DNA from: Blastomussa wellsi
Lineage: Eukaryota; Cnidaria; Anthozoa; Scleractinia; Plerogyridae
Length of the DNA: 64,000 nucleotides
Reading direction: 5' to 3'
Assembly: GCA_947652115.1 (NCBI GenBank)
Contig: OX393566.1
Location: 26,290,420-26,354,419, forward strand
Below are positions 11,379 to 23,000 of the stretch, piece after piece (the stretch's first letter is position 1; each line of letters opens with the position of its first letter). The position numbers and the translations under genes are program-made. The notes beneath the pieces are model-generated. The model made no database searches, had not been told where the DNA came from, and was given only the letters and a program-made list of their open reading frames with translations.

Positions 11379-11542
11379 TTAGACTGCAGTTGATTCTTCC
11401 TTTGTTGCAGCACCAGCTTCTACTGGGTTACTGGAAGATCTGTCGTCAGTGTCTATAGATTCTTTGCTGTTCATGTCTCTGAACCTTTTTAAGTCAGAAA
11501 TGACATTCTCTAATGTTCCTACCCTTTTTCTTTGTAGCCGTT
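11379..11542 (-). CDS. PAGR1: PAGR1 exon 3 (terminal)
   Basis: Acceptor TTACCTCACAG. It encodes RLQRKRVGTLENVISDLKRF, then a Ser/Asp-rich tail, and ends TKEESTAV and TAA. The frame is set by the phase-1 join to exon 2 (giving KTERLQRK). The basic-helical LENVISDLKR block is the conserved C-terminal element. Confidence 0.8.
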
Positions 11543-14500
11543 CTGTGAGGTAAAAAGATAATGACATGAATATCATTTAAGTCAGTCCAATGCAGTCCAC
11601 TGTAACAATTTGAATTTCCAAGGCTGCAAAAAATCAGTGGGACAATGACCGACCAAAGTCTGATGAACTCACAACTGTGGTCAGACAAAATGAGCGGCCA
11701 ATTTTTTTCCTGTCAATGCAAGCGCCAATGTTTTGCATTGGAAACATTTTATTGAGGAGTTCTGTAATAACTATGACATCTGACCACAGGCAGCCCAAGC
11801 TCACGTTGTGATCAGGATCATACTGCAAAATAGCTGTCATGGCAAAAATATAAGAGTTTGTATGGGAATAATTTACAACACCTTTTAGCAAACCGAAATA
11901 CTGACAAATCTTAAATAAAATTGCCTTACCTTTCTTTCACTGTGTTTTTATTCTTGTCTGAACGCTTATTTTGCCGATTCTTGGCCATTTAGGCGAGTTA
12001 TCGCTTTGTGGGTTCCCCACTACAAAGAAAAGAACAAGGCTGCACACTCCAGTTCGGAACGCCCGACGAGCCAAGCGAAAAATCCCAGCTTAAAATGGTC
12101 AAACGGCCTCAAATCCATCGCGAATTCCAAGAAGAGATGTTCAAGTTTCATTTTAACTCAACAACAACTCATTCCAGGTTCTGCCATCGATGCCAAGCGG
12201 CCGTTTGTTTTAAAAAATCCAAGGTAATAAGATCTCCATTGTGCCAGTACACGCTCGTCACGACACACGACCGTTAAAAAACTCCTTGGTAACCCCGCCT
12301 CGATAATNNNNNNNNNNNNNNNNNNNNNNNNNNNNNNNNNNNNNNNNNNNNNNNNNNNNNNNNNNNNNNNNNNNNNNNNNNNNNNNNNNNNNNNNNNNNN
12401 NNNNNNNNNNNNNNNNNNNNNNNNNNNNNNNNNNNNNNNNNNNNNNNNNNNNNNNNNNNNNNNNNNNNNNNNNNNNNNNNNNNNNNNNNNNNNNNNNNNN
12501 NNNNNNNTTTTCGCTTGGCTCGTCGGGCGTTCCGAACTGGAGTGTGCAGCCTTGTTCTTTTCTTTGTAGTGGGGAACCCACAAAGCGATAACTCGCCTAA
12601 ATGGCCAAGAATCGGCAAAATAAGCGTTCAGACAAGAATAAAAACACAGTGAAAGAAAGGTAAGGCAATTTTATTTAAGATTTGTCAGTATTTCGGTTTG
12701 CTAAAAGGTGTTGTAAATTATTCCCATACAAACTCTTATATTTTTGCCATGACAGCTATTTTGCAGTATGATCCTGATCACAACGTGAGCTTGGGCTGCC
12801 TGTGATCTGACAAATACTTTTTGTCCAATCAAAATGGTGACTTAATCGGACATGTGTACGATTAAAACCAGGAACACCGGAACACCCTGGAACACCAGAA
12901 ATACCATAAAATGCCAACAAATTTCTGGTGTTCCGTGTTTTGTGGTGTTCCAGTGTTCGGATGTTCCTGGTTTTAGTACATGCCTCCTTTCACAGGAAAG
13001 AAAATTATTTGCAACCCTGTGTTAATGCTGTAACAATAATCTTAACAACAAGACATTTAGTTATTTAAAGAGCTATGCAAGTCACAAATTATTATAATAA
13101 TAATTTATTAAGTCGTATTTCTGATGAACAAAAATAATATTAATTACTGACAAGTTATCAATTATGCAGTTTCTCTCTTGATGTTGTCACTTTAAATGAT
13201 TGTGATAGGTTGCATTTCATCTTCAGTATTCTGTAACAAAAATATTTCCTCAAAATAATTGGTCTCTTAATTGTCTTTCAGAAAGACAAACTTATGGCTT
13301 ATTTAAATTTAACACAGCTGACAACAAAATGAGGCTGGATAACGTGTACCAAGAGATTCCGTGATATGTATAAACAACTCGTCATAACGAATTATAATAT
13401 AGTCTAGAAACTACACACATACATGCTTTATTACCTTATCTGATCTGAACTACAACTTCTAAGGTCTAAAAGACTACAGCTAACTCAAAATTTTAATTAT
13501 AAAAGAAAACAATTTCATTTTACCAGTCTTAGGAATTTTTCTTGTTACGTGTGATGTTTCATCAATGGATTCCTCTGTGTAATCAAAGGCTGATGGCTCT
13601 AGTGTCCTGTAAAAGAAATTGTACATAACAGAAGTAGATACAAAATCTCAATCTAGCCTAACCTGATTCTCTAAAGGTCCATGTTGCTTGTACTCATGCA
13701 CTGTGACCATGAGTGACTGTCTGAGAATCAAGATAAATTCAGCCAGGTCAATCTCTGAAATACTTTGAAGCCTTTTATAATCTTGGTTCTACTACAAGGT
13801 ACTCACTTTTACTTTTTCAAGTTTAAGTCAGTATGAGAAGGGGAAGACAAGTAACTCATCATTACTGGGGTTAGCAGCTCAGTATCCAGTCATCTTGCCA
13901 CCAGGGATCTTTGCCACCACAAAATTATACACCTATCAATGTTAAGCCCGGGCGAGGCGACCAATAACCAGGTATCTGATGCATGAAGCCACAAGGTGGT
14001 TGTCGTCCACCCCACTCACCCTTCCCCCCTGCCCACCACTCCACCCCCCCCCCCCCCCCCCCCTAATGGCATGCTACTCCATATCAGGCTGTCCCCAGGA
14101 TTTGGTCAGGTTGCCATGATAACAATACTGTTTGCTTGCATTCCTCCTGCACGAGGTTCAGTGACCTAATAATTAGTGTGCTGGACTCCAAACGTTTGAG
14201 CCCTGGCAGGTACACTGCATGTTCTTAGGGCCTGCGGGTTGGTTTGGTTGTCATGTAATCACGAAGTTGAATTTTGTTGCGTTTAACAGATGTCCCGAGA
14301 TCTCGGCAAACTGAAACAAGCCTGGTTAAATGGCTGTAGACATAACACTGACCCCCAGTCCATGGACTACCCCGATAGACTACCCTAAAATGGAACCCAG
14401 GCCAGAGCCAGCCCATCTCATGTAATCATTAAATCAGGCCCTCATGTCATTCATGTGTACATTAGAGTGGCTTCCTGTGATTTACATCTTTAATAATTTG

Positions 14501-14883
14501 GTGCAGAACATAATTTGCATATTTTTGTAATTGTATCCCAAACTGCAAAATCAAGCGTAAACTCACTTTTCTTTATCGATATTCTGAGCTGATATCTCTT
14601 TATTTGTAGGCGCCTCGGAATTAGCGTTTGCTTCAGTAACATCACCCTCTTTAGGAGTTTCTTGTTCTTTCACCGTACAAGATTTAGCGACATCAATAGC
14701 TTCACCACTCCTGCACTCTTTAACTTTAAGTTCTATGAAGCCGTTCTTCTCGATCTCCCTGTAAAGGAGCAAAACTTTCAAAGGAACTTCCCATTTTTCC
14801 TCCCCCTGGCTTTGCGCGGTCTCAGAACTGTCTTCTTCACCATCACTGCTTGGTACATTCCACTCCGTATCTTTGTCAGCCAT
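11379..14883 (-). CDS. PAGR1: PAGR1 (PAXIP1-associated glutamate-rich protein 1), gene span
   Basis: Nuclear subunit that binds PTIP/PAXIP1 in MLL3/MLL4 (KMT2C/KMT2D) H3K4 methyltransferase complexes. Three exons (14567-14883, 13524-13606, 11379-11542) give 187 codons plus stop, with phases 2 and 1 that join cleanly. Landmarks match human PAGR1 in order: an acidic start with WNVPSSDGEE, the LLLYREIEKNGFIEL segment (human YELLAAHGTLEL), an FDYTEESIDE block (human FDFDDEP...DSLID) and a basic LENVISDLKR block (human LDKVLSDMKR). It is shorter than the human protein mainly at the N-terminus. The second intron contains an assembly gap. AATAAA on the minus strand at 11357-11362 is a possible polyadenylation signal. 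Confidence 0.82.
11931..11989 (-). CDS. Unassigned short first-exon-like ORF (duplicated in the palindrome)
   Basis: MAKNRQNKRSDKNKNTVKE followed by a good donor (GTAAGG); very basic, nuclear-protein-like. The same ORF appears on the plus strand at 12601-12659 because of the palindrome. Splicing into PAGR1 exon 3 would be out of frame and stop after about 15 codons. CpG-containing sequence upstream (12000-12290) hints at a promoter. I do not recognise the protein. Confidence 0.3.
12308..12507. other. Assembly gap (200 N)
   Basis: Exactly 200 unknown bases, probably a placeholder length. It lies inside PAGR1 intron 2, so the gene's coding exons are unaffected. Confidence 0.98.
12850..12982. 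repeat. Hairpin repeat
   Basis: Arms around ATTAAAACCAGGAACACCGG and its near complement (GGATGTTCCTGGTTTTAGT). The interior repeats GGAACACC/GGTGTTCC several times. Confidence 0.65.
13524..13606 (-). CDS. PAGR1: PAGR1 exon 2
   Basis: 83 nt, phase 2 to 1, acceptor TTTTACAG, donor GTAAAA. It encodes TLEPSAFDYTEESIDETSHV and RKIPKT. The acidic/aromatic AFDYTEESIDE matches the human EFDFDDEPVTPKDSLID block. Confidence 0.8.
14150..14420. repeat. Diverged SINE-related stretch and poly-C tract upstream
   Basis: GTGTGCTGGACTCCAAACG and GAGCCCTGGCAGG resemble the head of the 9809-10090 SINE, without a recognisable end. A pure C run of about 22 bases sits just upstream at about 14043-14063 and may be misassembled in length. 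Confidence 0.4.
14567..14883 (-). CDS. PAGR1: PAGR1 exon 1
   Basis: It starts MADKDTEWNVPSSDGEEDSS and runs 317 nt to donor GTGAGT, ending in phase 2. The ATG at 14881-14883 is the first in frame. TEWNVPSSDGEE and VLLLYREIEKNGFIELKVK align with the conserved core of PAGR1. The rest is acidic and low in complexity (NSEAPTNKEIS). Confidence 0.83.
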
Positions 14884-16667
14884 AGTTGTTTTAATACCAT
14901 GTTTTACAGCGTCATTATTTACGGCAATGTACTCGCCAGAAATGGAAACCCGCCATTTTTTTTTTTTTGTATTCTTTTCTTTTCTTCATGTAACACAGCA
15001 CAAAATATACCACAAGCATGAGTGAGGTGTAACCCCCTGCGCGGGAGGGGTGTAGATTTAGGTTTCTCCGAATTTTCGTTGAGCATGCGAGCATACAACT
15101 AACCTGTATGATTGACCTGTGATTACTACAGCGTTTTCCTTCATTGTTTTTTTTTTTTCAAGAATTGTACTGCACCGCTGGTTTTTCCACACAAATGGAA
15201 AGCGCACTTATAGAGCAAAAACTAATTCCTGTCAATTCTAGAATGGAGAACTATTAACCTTAATAACTTAAACGTGCATGGCAGCTAGAAAAGGAAACTC
15301 AAGTTTTGTATTTCCAACCACCTTGTGCACATTTATACATGGCCACATAATGCGCCCGACCAACACGCGTACGACACGCTACTGTTGCGTGACTCGCGCA
15401 CACATAATATCTTATTATCTGTTGTGACAAAATAAAATAATTCTCGTCCCCAGAGCCCACGGTCCTTCTACTCTGCACCAGGCAACGGAGCTGTGGTTCA
15501 CAATGAAGACCTGTACGTGGCCGGTGTTGATTAAGAGCATACACAAGTAACTTGTTTTGTAATGTTCAGCCACGAATCAGATTCGTGTGATTTGAGTCCG
15601 TAAATCGCGAACGTCTAGTGTTGTTGGAGGCGGCCAAGTTCCCATTCTAACAGGGCCAGCCTTACAAGCCGTGAATCAGCACTGGTCATGTGGAGTACGA
15701 ATGTCTTTAGACCGGTTACGTGGAGTACAATATCTCACTCGTGCCGCGCGTTACTTGCGCCCACTCAAAGAATCGTCACACTGCGCGCGAGGGAATCTGC
15801 TTCCCATCATCCCCTGTAGTCGACTGTTGCTCCCAGACTGGCTCTCTTTATTAGGCGGTGCACTCGAGACAGTTTATGCAAAGCCCAGCTACTCTGTAAG
15901 TCCGGGATTAAATAAAGAGTATGTATGTATGTGTATACCTCAACAAGACTCCTCAGACCAAGGTAGTTTCTATGCTAATCGCAACAGGTCAGCAAATCCT
16001 CAAATAAGGACTGAAACATAACTTACGAGAAAAATTCAAATGTGCGAAGCCTGGTATCAACCCCGTCCTCTGAGCCTCTTTAAAACTGACTGTAAATAGC
16101 TTTGACTAGGGAATACAGACAATAGGCCATTTCCGAGTTCCCTTTTCCCTTTCAAAACGAGTCGAAGTGCGAACTTATTCATATGGAAATGAGATCGTTT
16201 TGCATGAGAATGCTGACGCAGGTAAAACACATTTTCATATGAATGGTTTCGCACTTTAGACTCGTTTTGACACTGAGACAAAAGAGAACTCGGAAATGGC
16301 CCATTGAAGTATTGCTTAAGCAGGATAAAAAAAATCGTAATTCATTGGTAAGGCCAATTTGTTTTATTTTCTTGTTATTACAAATGCGTATTTTCATAGC
16401 TTTTAGTTTAACCGACGGTTTGTCTCAATCTTAATGTCTGCTGTAGCTTTGCTGTAATGTACGATCACAAAAGAAAACTGTCTTCTTTGGCGAAAACAAT
16501 TTCTACTGCACACATTTGAAATGTCTATAGCATTTATTTATATTAAAAAAGCTCATTCATTCCTTAGACTTAAAACACATACAGTAACATACAACAATAT
16601 GTTGAACACGACATGGCAAAATGAACTCAATAAAAGCCAAACAACAAATGAAATAGACAAACTTTTA
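14884..16667. other. PAGR1 upstream region and collagen 3' flank
   Basis: No coding exon is supported. The first few hundred bases should include the PAGR1 promoter; no TATA element is obvious. A MITE occupies 16125-16301. TTTATT at 16664-16669 is AATAAA on the minus strand, about 200 nt past the collagen stop, and is the best candidate for its polyadenylation signal. Open frames at 15299-16021 show no family similarity. Confidence 0.5.
16125..16301. mobile_element. MITE, GGCCATTTCCGAGTTC family, copy 1
   Basis: Termini GGCCATTTCCGAGTTC and GAACTCGGAAATGGCC, with inner inverted segments (AAAACGAGTC / GACTCGTTTT and TTCATATG / CATATGAA). The second copy is at 49595-49754. Both are preceded by AATA. 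Confidence 0.8.
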
Positions 16668-16867
16668 TTTAACCTCGGAGGAAATTTGTAATTGGCCAAC
16701 AGACAGCTCCAAACTAGGGTTAATGAAGTTCACTGCTAATTCTAACTAAAGTAAAACCTTAACGTCCCAGTCGATCGACTGCCATTGCCAACAAACGACT
16801 TAATATTAAAAAACAATATACAAGTGACAATGCAATGCTACGCCGGAGTGGGTGTAGGGTGGGGATC

Positions 16868-17026
16868 CTACAGATGATGGAAACAAGCAGCTCCAATTTC
16901 CAGCTTAAATTCTTGGCCTGATCCACCGATGTCATAAGCCGAAATATCCACGATTGGTAGTCTATTTTTCTCTCTTGTGTCGATCTCTAAAACTGTCTTT
17001 TCCCATTTATTCGAAGTGTCGCTGTT
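16868..17026 (-). CDS. Collagen exon 65: COLFI C-terminus and stop
   Basis: 52 codons plus [23 protein letters not shown] and the end [16 protein letters not shown] correspond to vertebrate WGKTVIEYKTTKTSRLPII and QEFGFDVGPVCFL. The last cysteine is kept; the protein extends two residues beyond the usual end. Confidence 0.96.
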   Translation of the reverse strand, partial: NSDTSNKWEKTVLEIDTREKNRLPIVDISAYDIGGSGQEFKLEIGAACFHHL

Positions 17027-20000
17027 CTGTAATATCATTAAGAATAAAAATAACAAAAACATGGTAAGTTAAAGGATTTGACAAAGAAATTACTACACGC
17101 ACCAACCCCTCCCCCCACCACAACAATGTGACCAATGTGAATCGATATTGAGCATTCCGCCTCACTTATTCCTCTTTCCTCGACGTTCCCGACTTAGTGA
17201 TCTAATTTTAACCGTCTTTAGTCCGTTCTGGTTTATAATTAAACCTTAGTTTAAATATACTTTATCGGACTAATTAGTATTTTACGGTTTTCTTTTATTT
17301 GAAGGTAATATTGTAACGGTGATTTGAGTTTTCCCTGGATAACAAAAATATCACACTTGGTCTAGCTTTCAAAACAAGAGATGCCTAGTCCGGATTCTCG
17401 TCTGCATTTAAACAAAAGAGGACTTTTTCTGTGTTTACATAGGCTCATCTAAACATGAGGGGGTTTGGGAGAATTCGAGACTTTTCCCAAACCCTCTCGT
17501 GTTTAGATGAGGTTATGTAAACACGGAGAGTCCTCTATTGCTTTTGTAAAATATTTCTTAAAAAACGCACGAAGCTAAAACGTCACAACCGTGTTTAGAA
17601 TGAGAGCGCGCGTAGTTATTCTAAATTAGTATGGTGGGGGTGAGGGAGGGGTGGGGTGAGTGTTACTTACGGTACATCCATTGGTGACAACTCTGGGCCT
17701 GAGGGAGTTCTTGGAAGTGGCATGATATTCCATTTCATTAGAGCCCATTAGTTTGATGGAGTGCCGTCCTTCTTCCCAAGCCATAGAGTTACGGCAGGCG
17801 TAGGTGACGTTCTGATTAGCAAAATTGCTCAGCGTCTTCAGGAAGTTAAGCTGCGTGTAATGAGCATCGTACTCAATCTGAAACAAAGCAGTTAACTCAG
17901 TCGTGAAGGAACGCAAGCTACCCACCGCATTTTTCCGACTCGTACACACAAACACGCGCACATGTGAAAAAGTCACAAAACTCCTTGCTATTTCTACGAC
18001 GGAGTCCGCAAAACCTCACATTTTCATGATTGGCCGTATTCAGCCACTCACTCCCTGACTTTTCACACAAACACGCGCACATGTGAAAAAGTCACAAAAC
18101 TCCTTGCTATTTCTACGACGGAGTCCGCAAAACCTCACATTTTCATGATTGGCCGTATTCAGCCACTCACTCCCTGACTTTTCACTGACTTTAACATCTA
18201 ACATTTAGTTTTACCATAACCGTTTACAAATTTTCTGACTTTCAAATACTACTGATTTTCCTGATATTTTTCGAATAAGTTCGTCATTTATCCAGTTTGA
18301 CTTCAACTTTCAAGTCTGAGATTGAAATCCTAATTTCTGATCATTCAAATGAAAGCTATTAGGCAGTACATTCACGTGGAACTGTTTATTATGCTGTATA
18401 AGGTGTTTTAGCGTTTAAGGTCCTTCCCTCGAAATAAAATTGAACGCACGTTTTTTGTATTGTTTCGAAACATAAAATAACAAGAATAGGTCACAAGGTC
18501 CGTTTATGAAATATTGGCAACTCAAGTTACCCCATAATACCGTGGAATTCACAACAAACCCATGGCTATTTCAGCCGTTTACACACTTTCCGTGGAAACA
18601 GGAATACAGTAACATAACAGAAAACTAGAGAAAATCTTAAAATAATGTAATAGATATATTATACCGATAACATGGAACAATCTGATATATTTTTTATGGC
18701 AATAACTCGTAGCATCAGACAATATTATCTCAAAACCGTCCTCGCGAGTGTGATCTCGAGGTTATTAGTTCCTTTTTAAACATTGTTCTAACTCTTTCAA
18801 CAAAAAGAGCATGACTGGTGGATCAAAATTACTTTAAAAAAAAGCTGGATTCCCGTACTTGTTAAGAGTAAATAGCCATTCTTTTCCCTGGTGAGCTTAG
18901 CCAAATAAGAAACTTTTAAGGCCTTGGACGTACGCACGCTGTTAGAGCACACTAATAACGCAATAAATCGTGCACAGTAAGGATGCACAATGCAAGGATG
19001 CACAATGCAAGGGTGCGCAATGCAATACAGGGGAATGATCGCAAGTCTGTAGATGAAATCCCTTGGTGTAACCATTCAAATGGAGGCTATTGAGCACGTT
19101 AGCCAAATTGGTCCATTAATTCCTCTGTGTGACCATTCTAATGCAAGCTCCGGACCAGTACGTACACGCAAAATGAAACAGGCCTGTCACCCAGACTCTT
19201 TAAAACCTCACCTCCTCACTTTCGCTAAATGCTACACTCAGCCATTTATCTTCTTCTTTCTCATATTCTACTTTGACTGAGAGATCTGAGATCTAAAATC
19301 AAACAAAAGAATCTACAATGATCATCAGGTAACAGGACAGTTAAATCACTCAAGAGACCGACAAGCTAAATCCTAGAGACTGGAAAAACTTTCTAATGGA
19401 CAGCTAATGATAACGTGCAATATAATAATGCTCGGCTTAATATTCAACTTATCAAAAGGGAGGAAGGTAATTATGGGAGAATCTTGATCGACTTCCTGCA
19501 TATATACGAGCAATGTCGCAGCGAGAGCTAAATTTCATTCAATTACCCTTGGGTTCTTGGGATATACACATGAAGACATCTTGCTCTTGTCACAGTACAC
19601 CCAGATAGAGTCCTTAACTGTCCCACCATTAGGATCAATCCAGTACATACCTAACGTGACAAAAAATAACCAAACATCAGCAATACATAATAACTTTCAC
19701 CGGTACCAACATTTAGTCTTAGAGTGTCCGGCTTAATGTTATGGAGAGTTCAGATGGAGTAAATGGTTGAGTAAACGGCCCGCAGGGACCAACACCAGAG
19801 GTTTCATTACTTTATCCGGTTTCAGACATTTAAATTTTAGTGCAACACGAAATTGAAGCCAGGATAGGTTGCAAAATCAATCACACTTCACCAGAAGATA
19901 TACAAAAATAGTCAATTGACCATTAATGAATAAGGTTTATTAGCCATTTTCTAAACGAGCAGGGGACTGGGTGTATAAATTTAAAATAGATTGAAATGAA

Positions 20001-23000
20001 AAATTGATCCGCGTTATTGACCAAAAACGCACATATGCAGTACACGTTTGAAAAGTTGAAATTTAAGAGAGCTTTGTATGGAATGGAGGAACAGGCATCC
20101 CTCCATGCCATACAAAGCTCTCTTACATTTCAACTTTTCAAAGGTGTACTATATATTTGCGTTTAAGCCAATCACACTACAATTTGGAATTTTACATTAT
20201 TTTGGATGATCTTTTACGTGCTAGGTTCAATTTTTCGTTTCAATCGATTTTAAATATTTTTACCCAGTCCCCTGCTCGTTTAGAAAATTGGGAGGTGCGA
20301 TGCGCCGATAAGCTTCAATAAAAACAGATGAGTTATTATTTTTAGCGTCTCTTTCCAGTCCCACTCGTAATTTACTGCTCGTCCCAGACCTTTTTTTGGG
20401 GAAGCGCCTTTCGCCCAACGCGTGGAAGAATCACTTACCATCCTTGAAAGTTTTGTGATCAAGGAAAAGATCGTAACACGTTTTTGCAGGGAATCTCTTC
20501 GTCCCGTCAGGTCTTATCATATTCTCGATGTCTTTTTCGTTCTCATCTAAGCCTCTAAGAATGTCCTGGGGCTGAAATAGCAGAATCACACAGACCATAT
20601 TATCTCATTTCACCAACAATGGATAATGCAGATAGATGCACGTGACAACTGGCTAACTGAGATGTCATCCTGACTAAATGGGAAAAGGACTTTACTGTAA
20701 ACGAATCTTCCTTCCAATCAAAAATTTTAAACAGCTTGGATACCGTAGACAAGGGAATTAAGTAACTGCTCTGTGTGACACAGAAAATGCCATTCAATTG
20801 AAATGCTTTTTAGAAACAATTTCAAATTTGATTAGGTTATTTTGTGGGATACCGCTCTTCTGAAAGGTTTGGATATAACGACTTGTTACACTCTATAAAT
20901 ACATGCTATATCATGTACGCAAGAAACTGCCAAGTGAATCCTACCTTTATTTCTCGACTTTCCTTTTCCTGCAACGACAATAACAAAAAGTGAACAACAA
21001 TACATTCAAACAAGGCAAGCATATGGCCTCAACCAGAGTTGATAGAGGGAGACTGCCTTAACGGGACAATAATTTAAACTGGTATTTCGAAATTCTTACA
21101 AAGCATGTGATTTAGAATGTCCTGGCTTAGTGTTTCGATTTTCTTCATCAAAACAATGAAAACCTGCTGCGATGTTTCTGATGAAAACCAACGGCCATAG
21201 CGACTGGCAACAGAATTCTTAACAGTTGTCAAGGCACTTGAATTTAAAATGAGATAGTTTGCGAGCATTATAAAAGCCTTTTTTCATACCAAATGATATA
21301 AACCGGTCTTCTTTCAAGTATACCCAATTACAATCCGTTTCAATCTTCTCCAATTTTGTGTCGGCCTCATTTTGGCTTCTCTGTGTTCTTGAAATTTCTT
21401 GAAAGTTCTTGAAATTGCAGCTAATTCAATGACAGGGCTGAAATTGCACCACCTAGCACCTTTTAGGGCTTAGTATTTAACTAATTCCTTACCTTCCCAT
21501 TGCTTGAGTACAATCGGAATGCTCCTGGGCCTTTTTCGATGTTTCCAACAGTCAAATACTAATAATTAACATTAATAATTATCAATAATAGAACACAAGC
21601 ATAGCAGTAATTTCAATTATATTATTTGTAACTATTATTGGACGACAATAATCTCCGCGTCTTATAAATGCCTTTTAAGACAACAAAAATCAACATGACC
21701 ACCGTATCCGCGCGAGTCTATTTTGTAAAATAATACTCACAAATAACAGCAGATGGCGGCACAATTTTACACAGTGATATCATGACAGTATTAATAGTAC
21801 ATTACACCGTGATATGATAACAACAAGCTACTACTTACACCAGCGACCTCCGACATGCCTGGCTCACCCTGTAAAGGAACACAGCAATGAGAAAAATATA
21901 ATGAAAGGCGGCACGAGCCTACCATTTTGTGTTGCTGGGCAAGTCTGTTCATACTCGCATACTCTTTTAGCAGAATGCGTCATGCGTAGATTTTCTTTGT
22001 TATTACTGAAGGAGAAATTAGATGGCAATACTGAAAAAGTTTTCATTTAACAAAAACCGACAAAAACGTGAACTAAAAACAAAATACAGCCAACCACTTT
22101 GCAGGTCACAGATAAGTAAAAATCGCTATGGTAAGATGTATTTGCTCTTATTTCAGCATCACATTCCATGTTAAAGCTTCCAATAGCAAGACCACCGAGG
22201 GTATCTACCGTACCCATTACTACCATCATAAACACCGACTTCCGCTTGCCTTCTGTGAACATTTCGCATGCAACTTCATTAACATACAACACGAGTCCAA
22301 GATAAGTGTGTGTGTACTGTGCACACGAGAATTCAAGCTCTCGTTATCGTTTGACTGGTGAGAGTTTTGTCTCGTTTGGCCCGAGTTGATGATAGTCGAT
22401 AAGCGTTTGGCGTTTGGCTACTCTCATCGTCGTTTGGTCTGGGCTTAACAGAAGCGTCCCCCCCCCTTCCGGGAAAGCAACATAACCGTAATGCAAACAG
22501 AAACTTACAGGAGGTCCGGGAGGTCCAGGGGGGCCGGGAGGTCCCTGAAAAACAAATAATTAATAATAAATTAGCGCCACTGAAGAACAAAACTTTCGAC
22601 TAGTCTTAATGGACGCCAACGCTTCTAATCTACATTTTCGTAAGAGCATGGTTCTCATAAACCCAGGGCATGGCCCGGGTTCTTCAGCACAGCACAAAGC
22701 AGGTTACAGGTACACTAGAGTCAGCACTTCACTACATTCCTTTGTGCCTATCTACTAATCTAATAGGTTATCAAGAAGGTCAAAAGGCAGACTTGAAAAG
22801 GGGAGCTCATTGGAATGGAGTCACTAAACGAGAAAAGAGCACTTACTTTGTATCCTTCAGGTCCCTATAGAAGGAAAAAAGGGTTAAAATATGAGCAAGG
22901 CTTGCATGGTTTGGAAAACATGGAAACAAGCAATACTTGTTATACTCCGAATGAAAAAAACATAATCACACACTGTAGGCCCCACATTCTACACAAATTA

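Larger units (their letters stand above)
11785..12804. repeat. Large palindrome flanking an assembly gap
   Basis: The left arm 11785-12081 is the reverse complement of 12508-12804 (297 bp each, no mismatch noticed). Between them lie 226 bp of unique sequence and the N run. An inverted duplication this exact, ending on a gap, is often an assembly artefact; a real recent palindrome is the alternative. Confidence 0.85.

Noticed and set aside
12158..12618. Open frames of 107-141 codons crossing the gap on the minus strand
   Set aside because: Most of each frame is unknown bases; the readable ends are mirror copies from the palindrome.
15299..16021. Open frames between PAGR1 and the collagen 3' end
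   Set aside because: No homology, no splice or start context, and no agreement between strands; they are chance frames.
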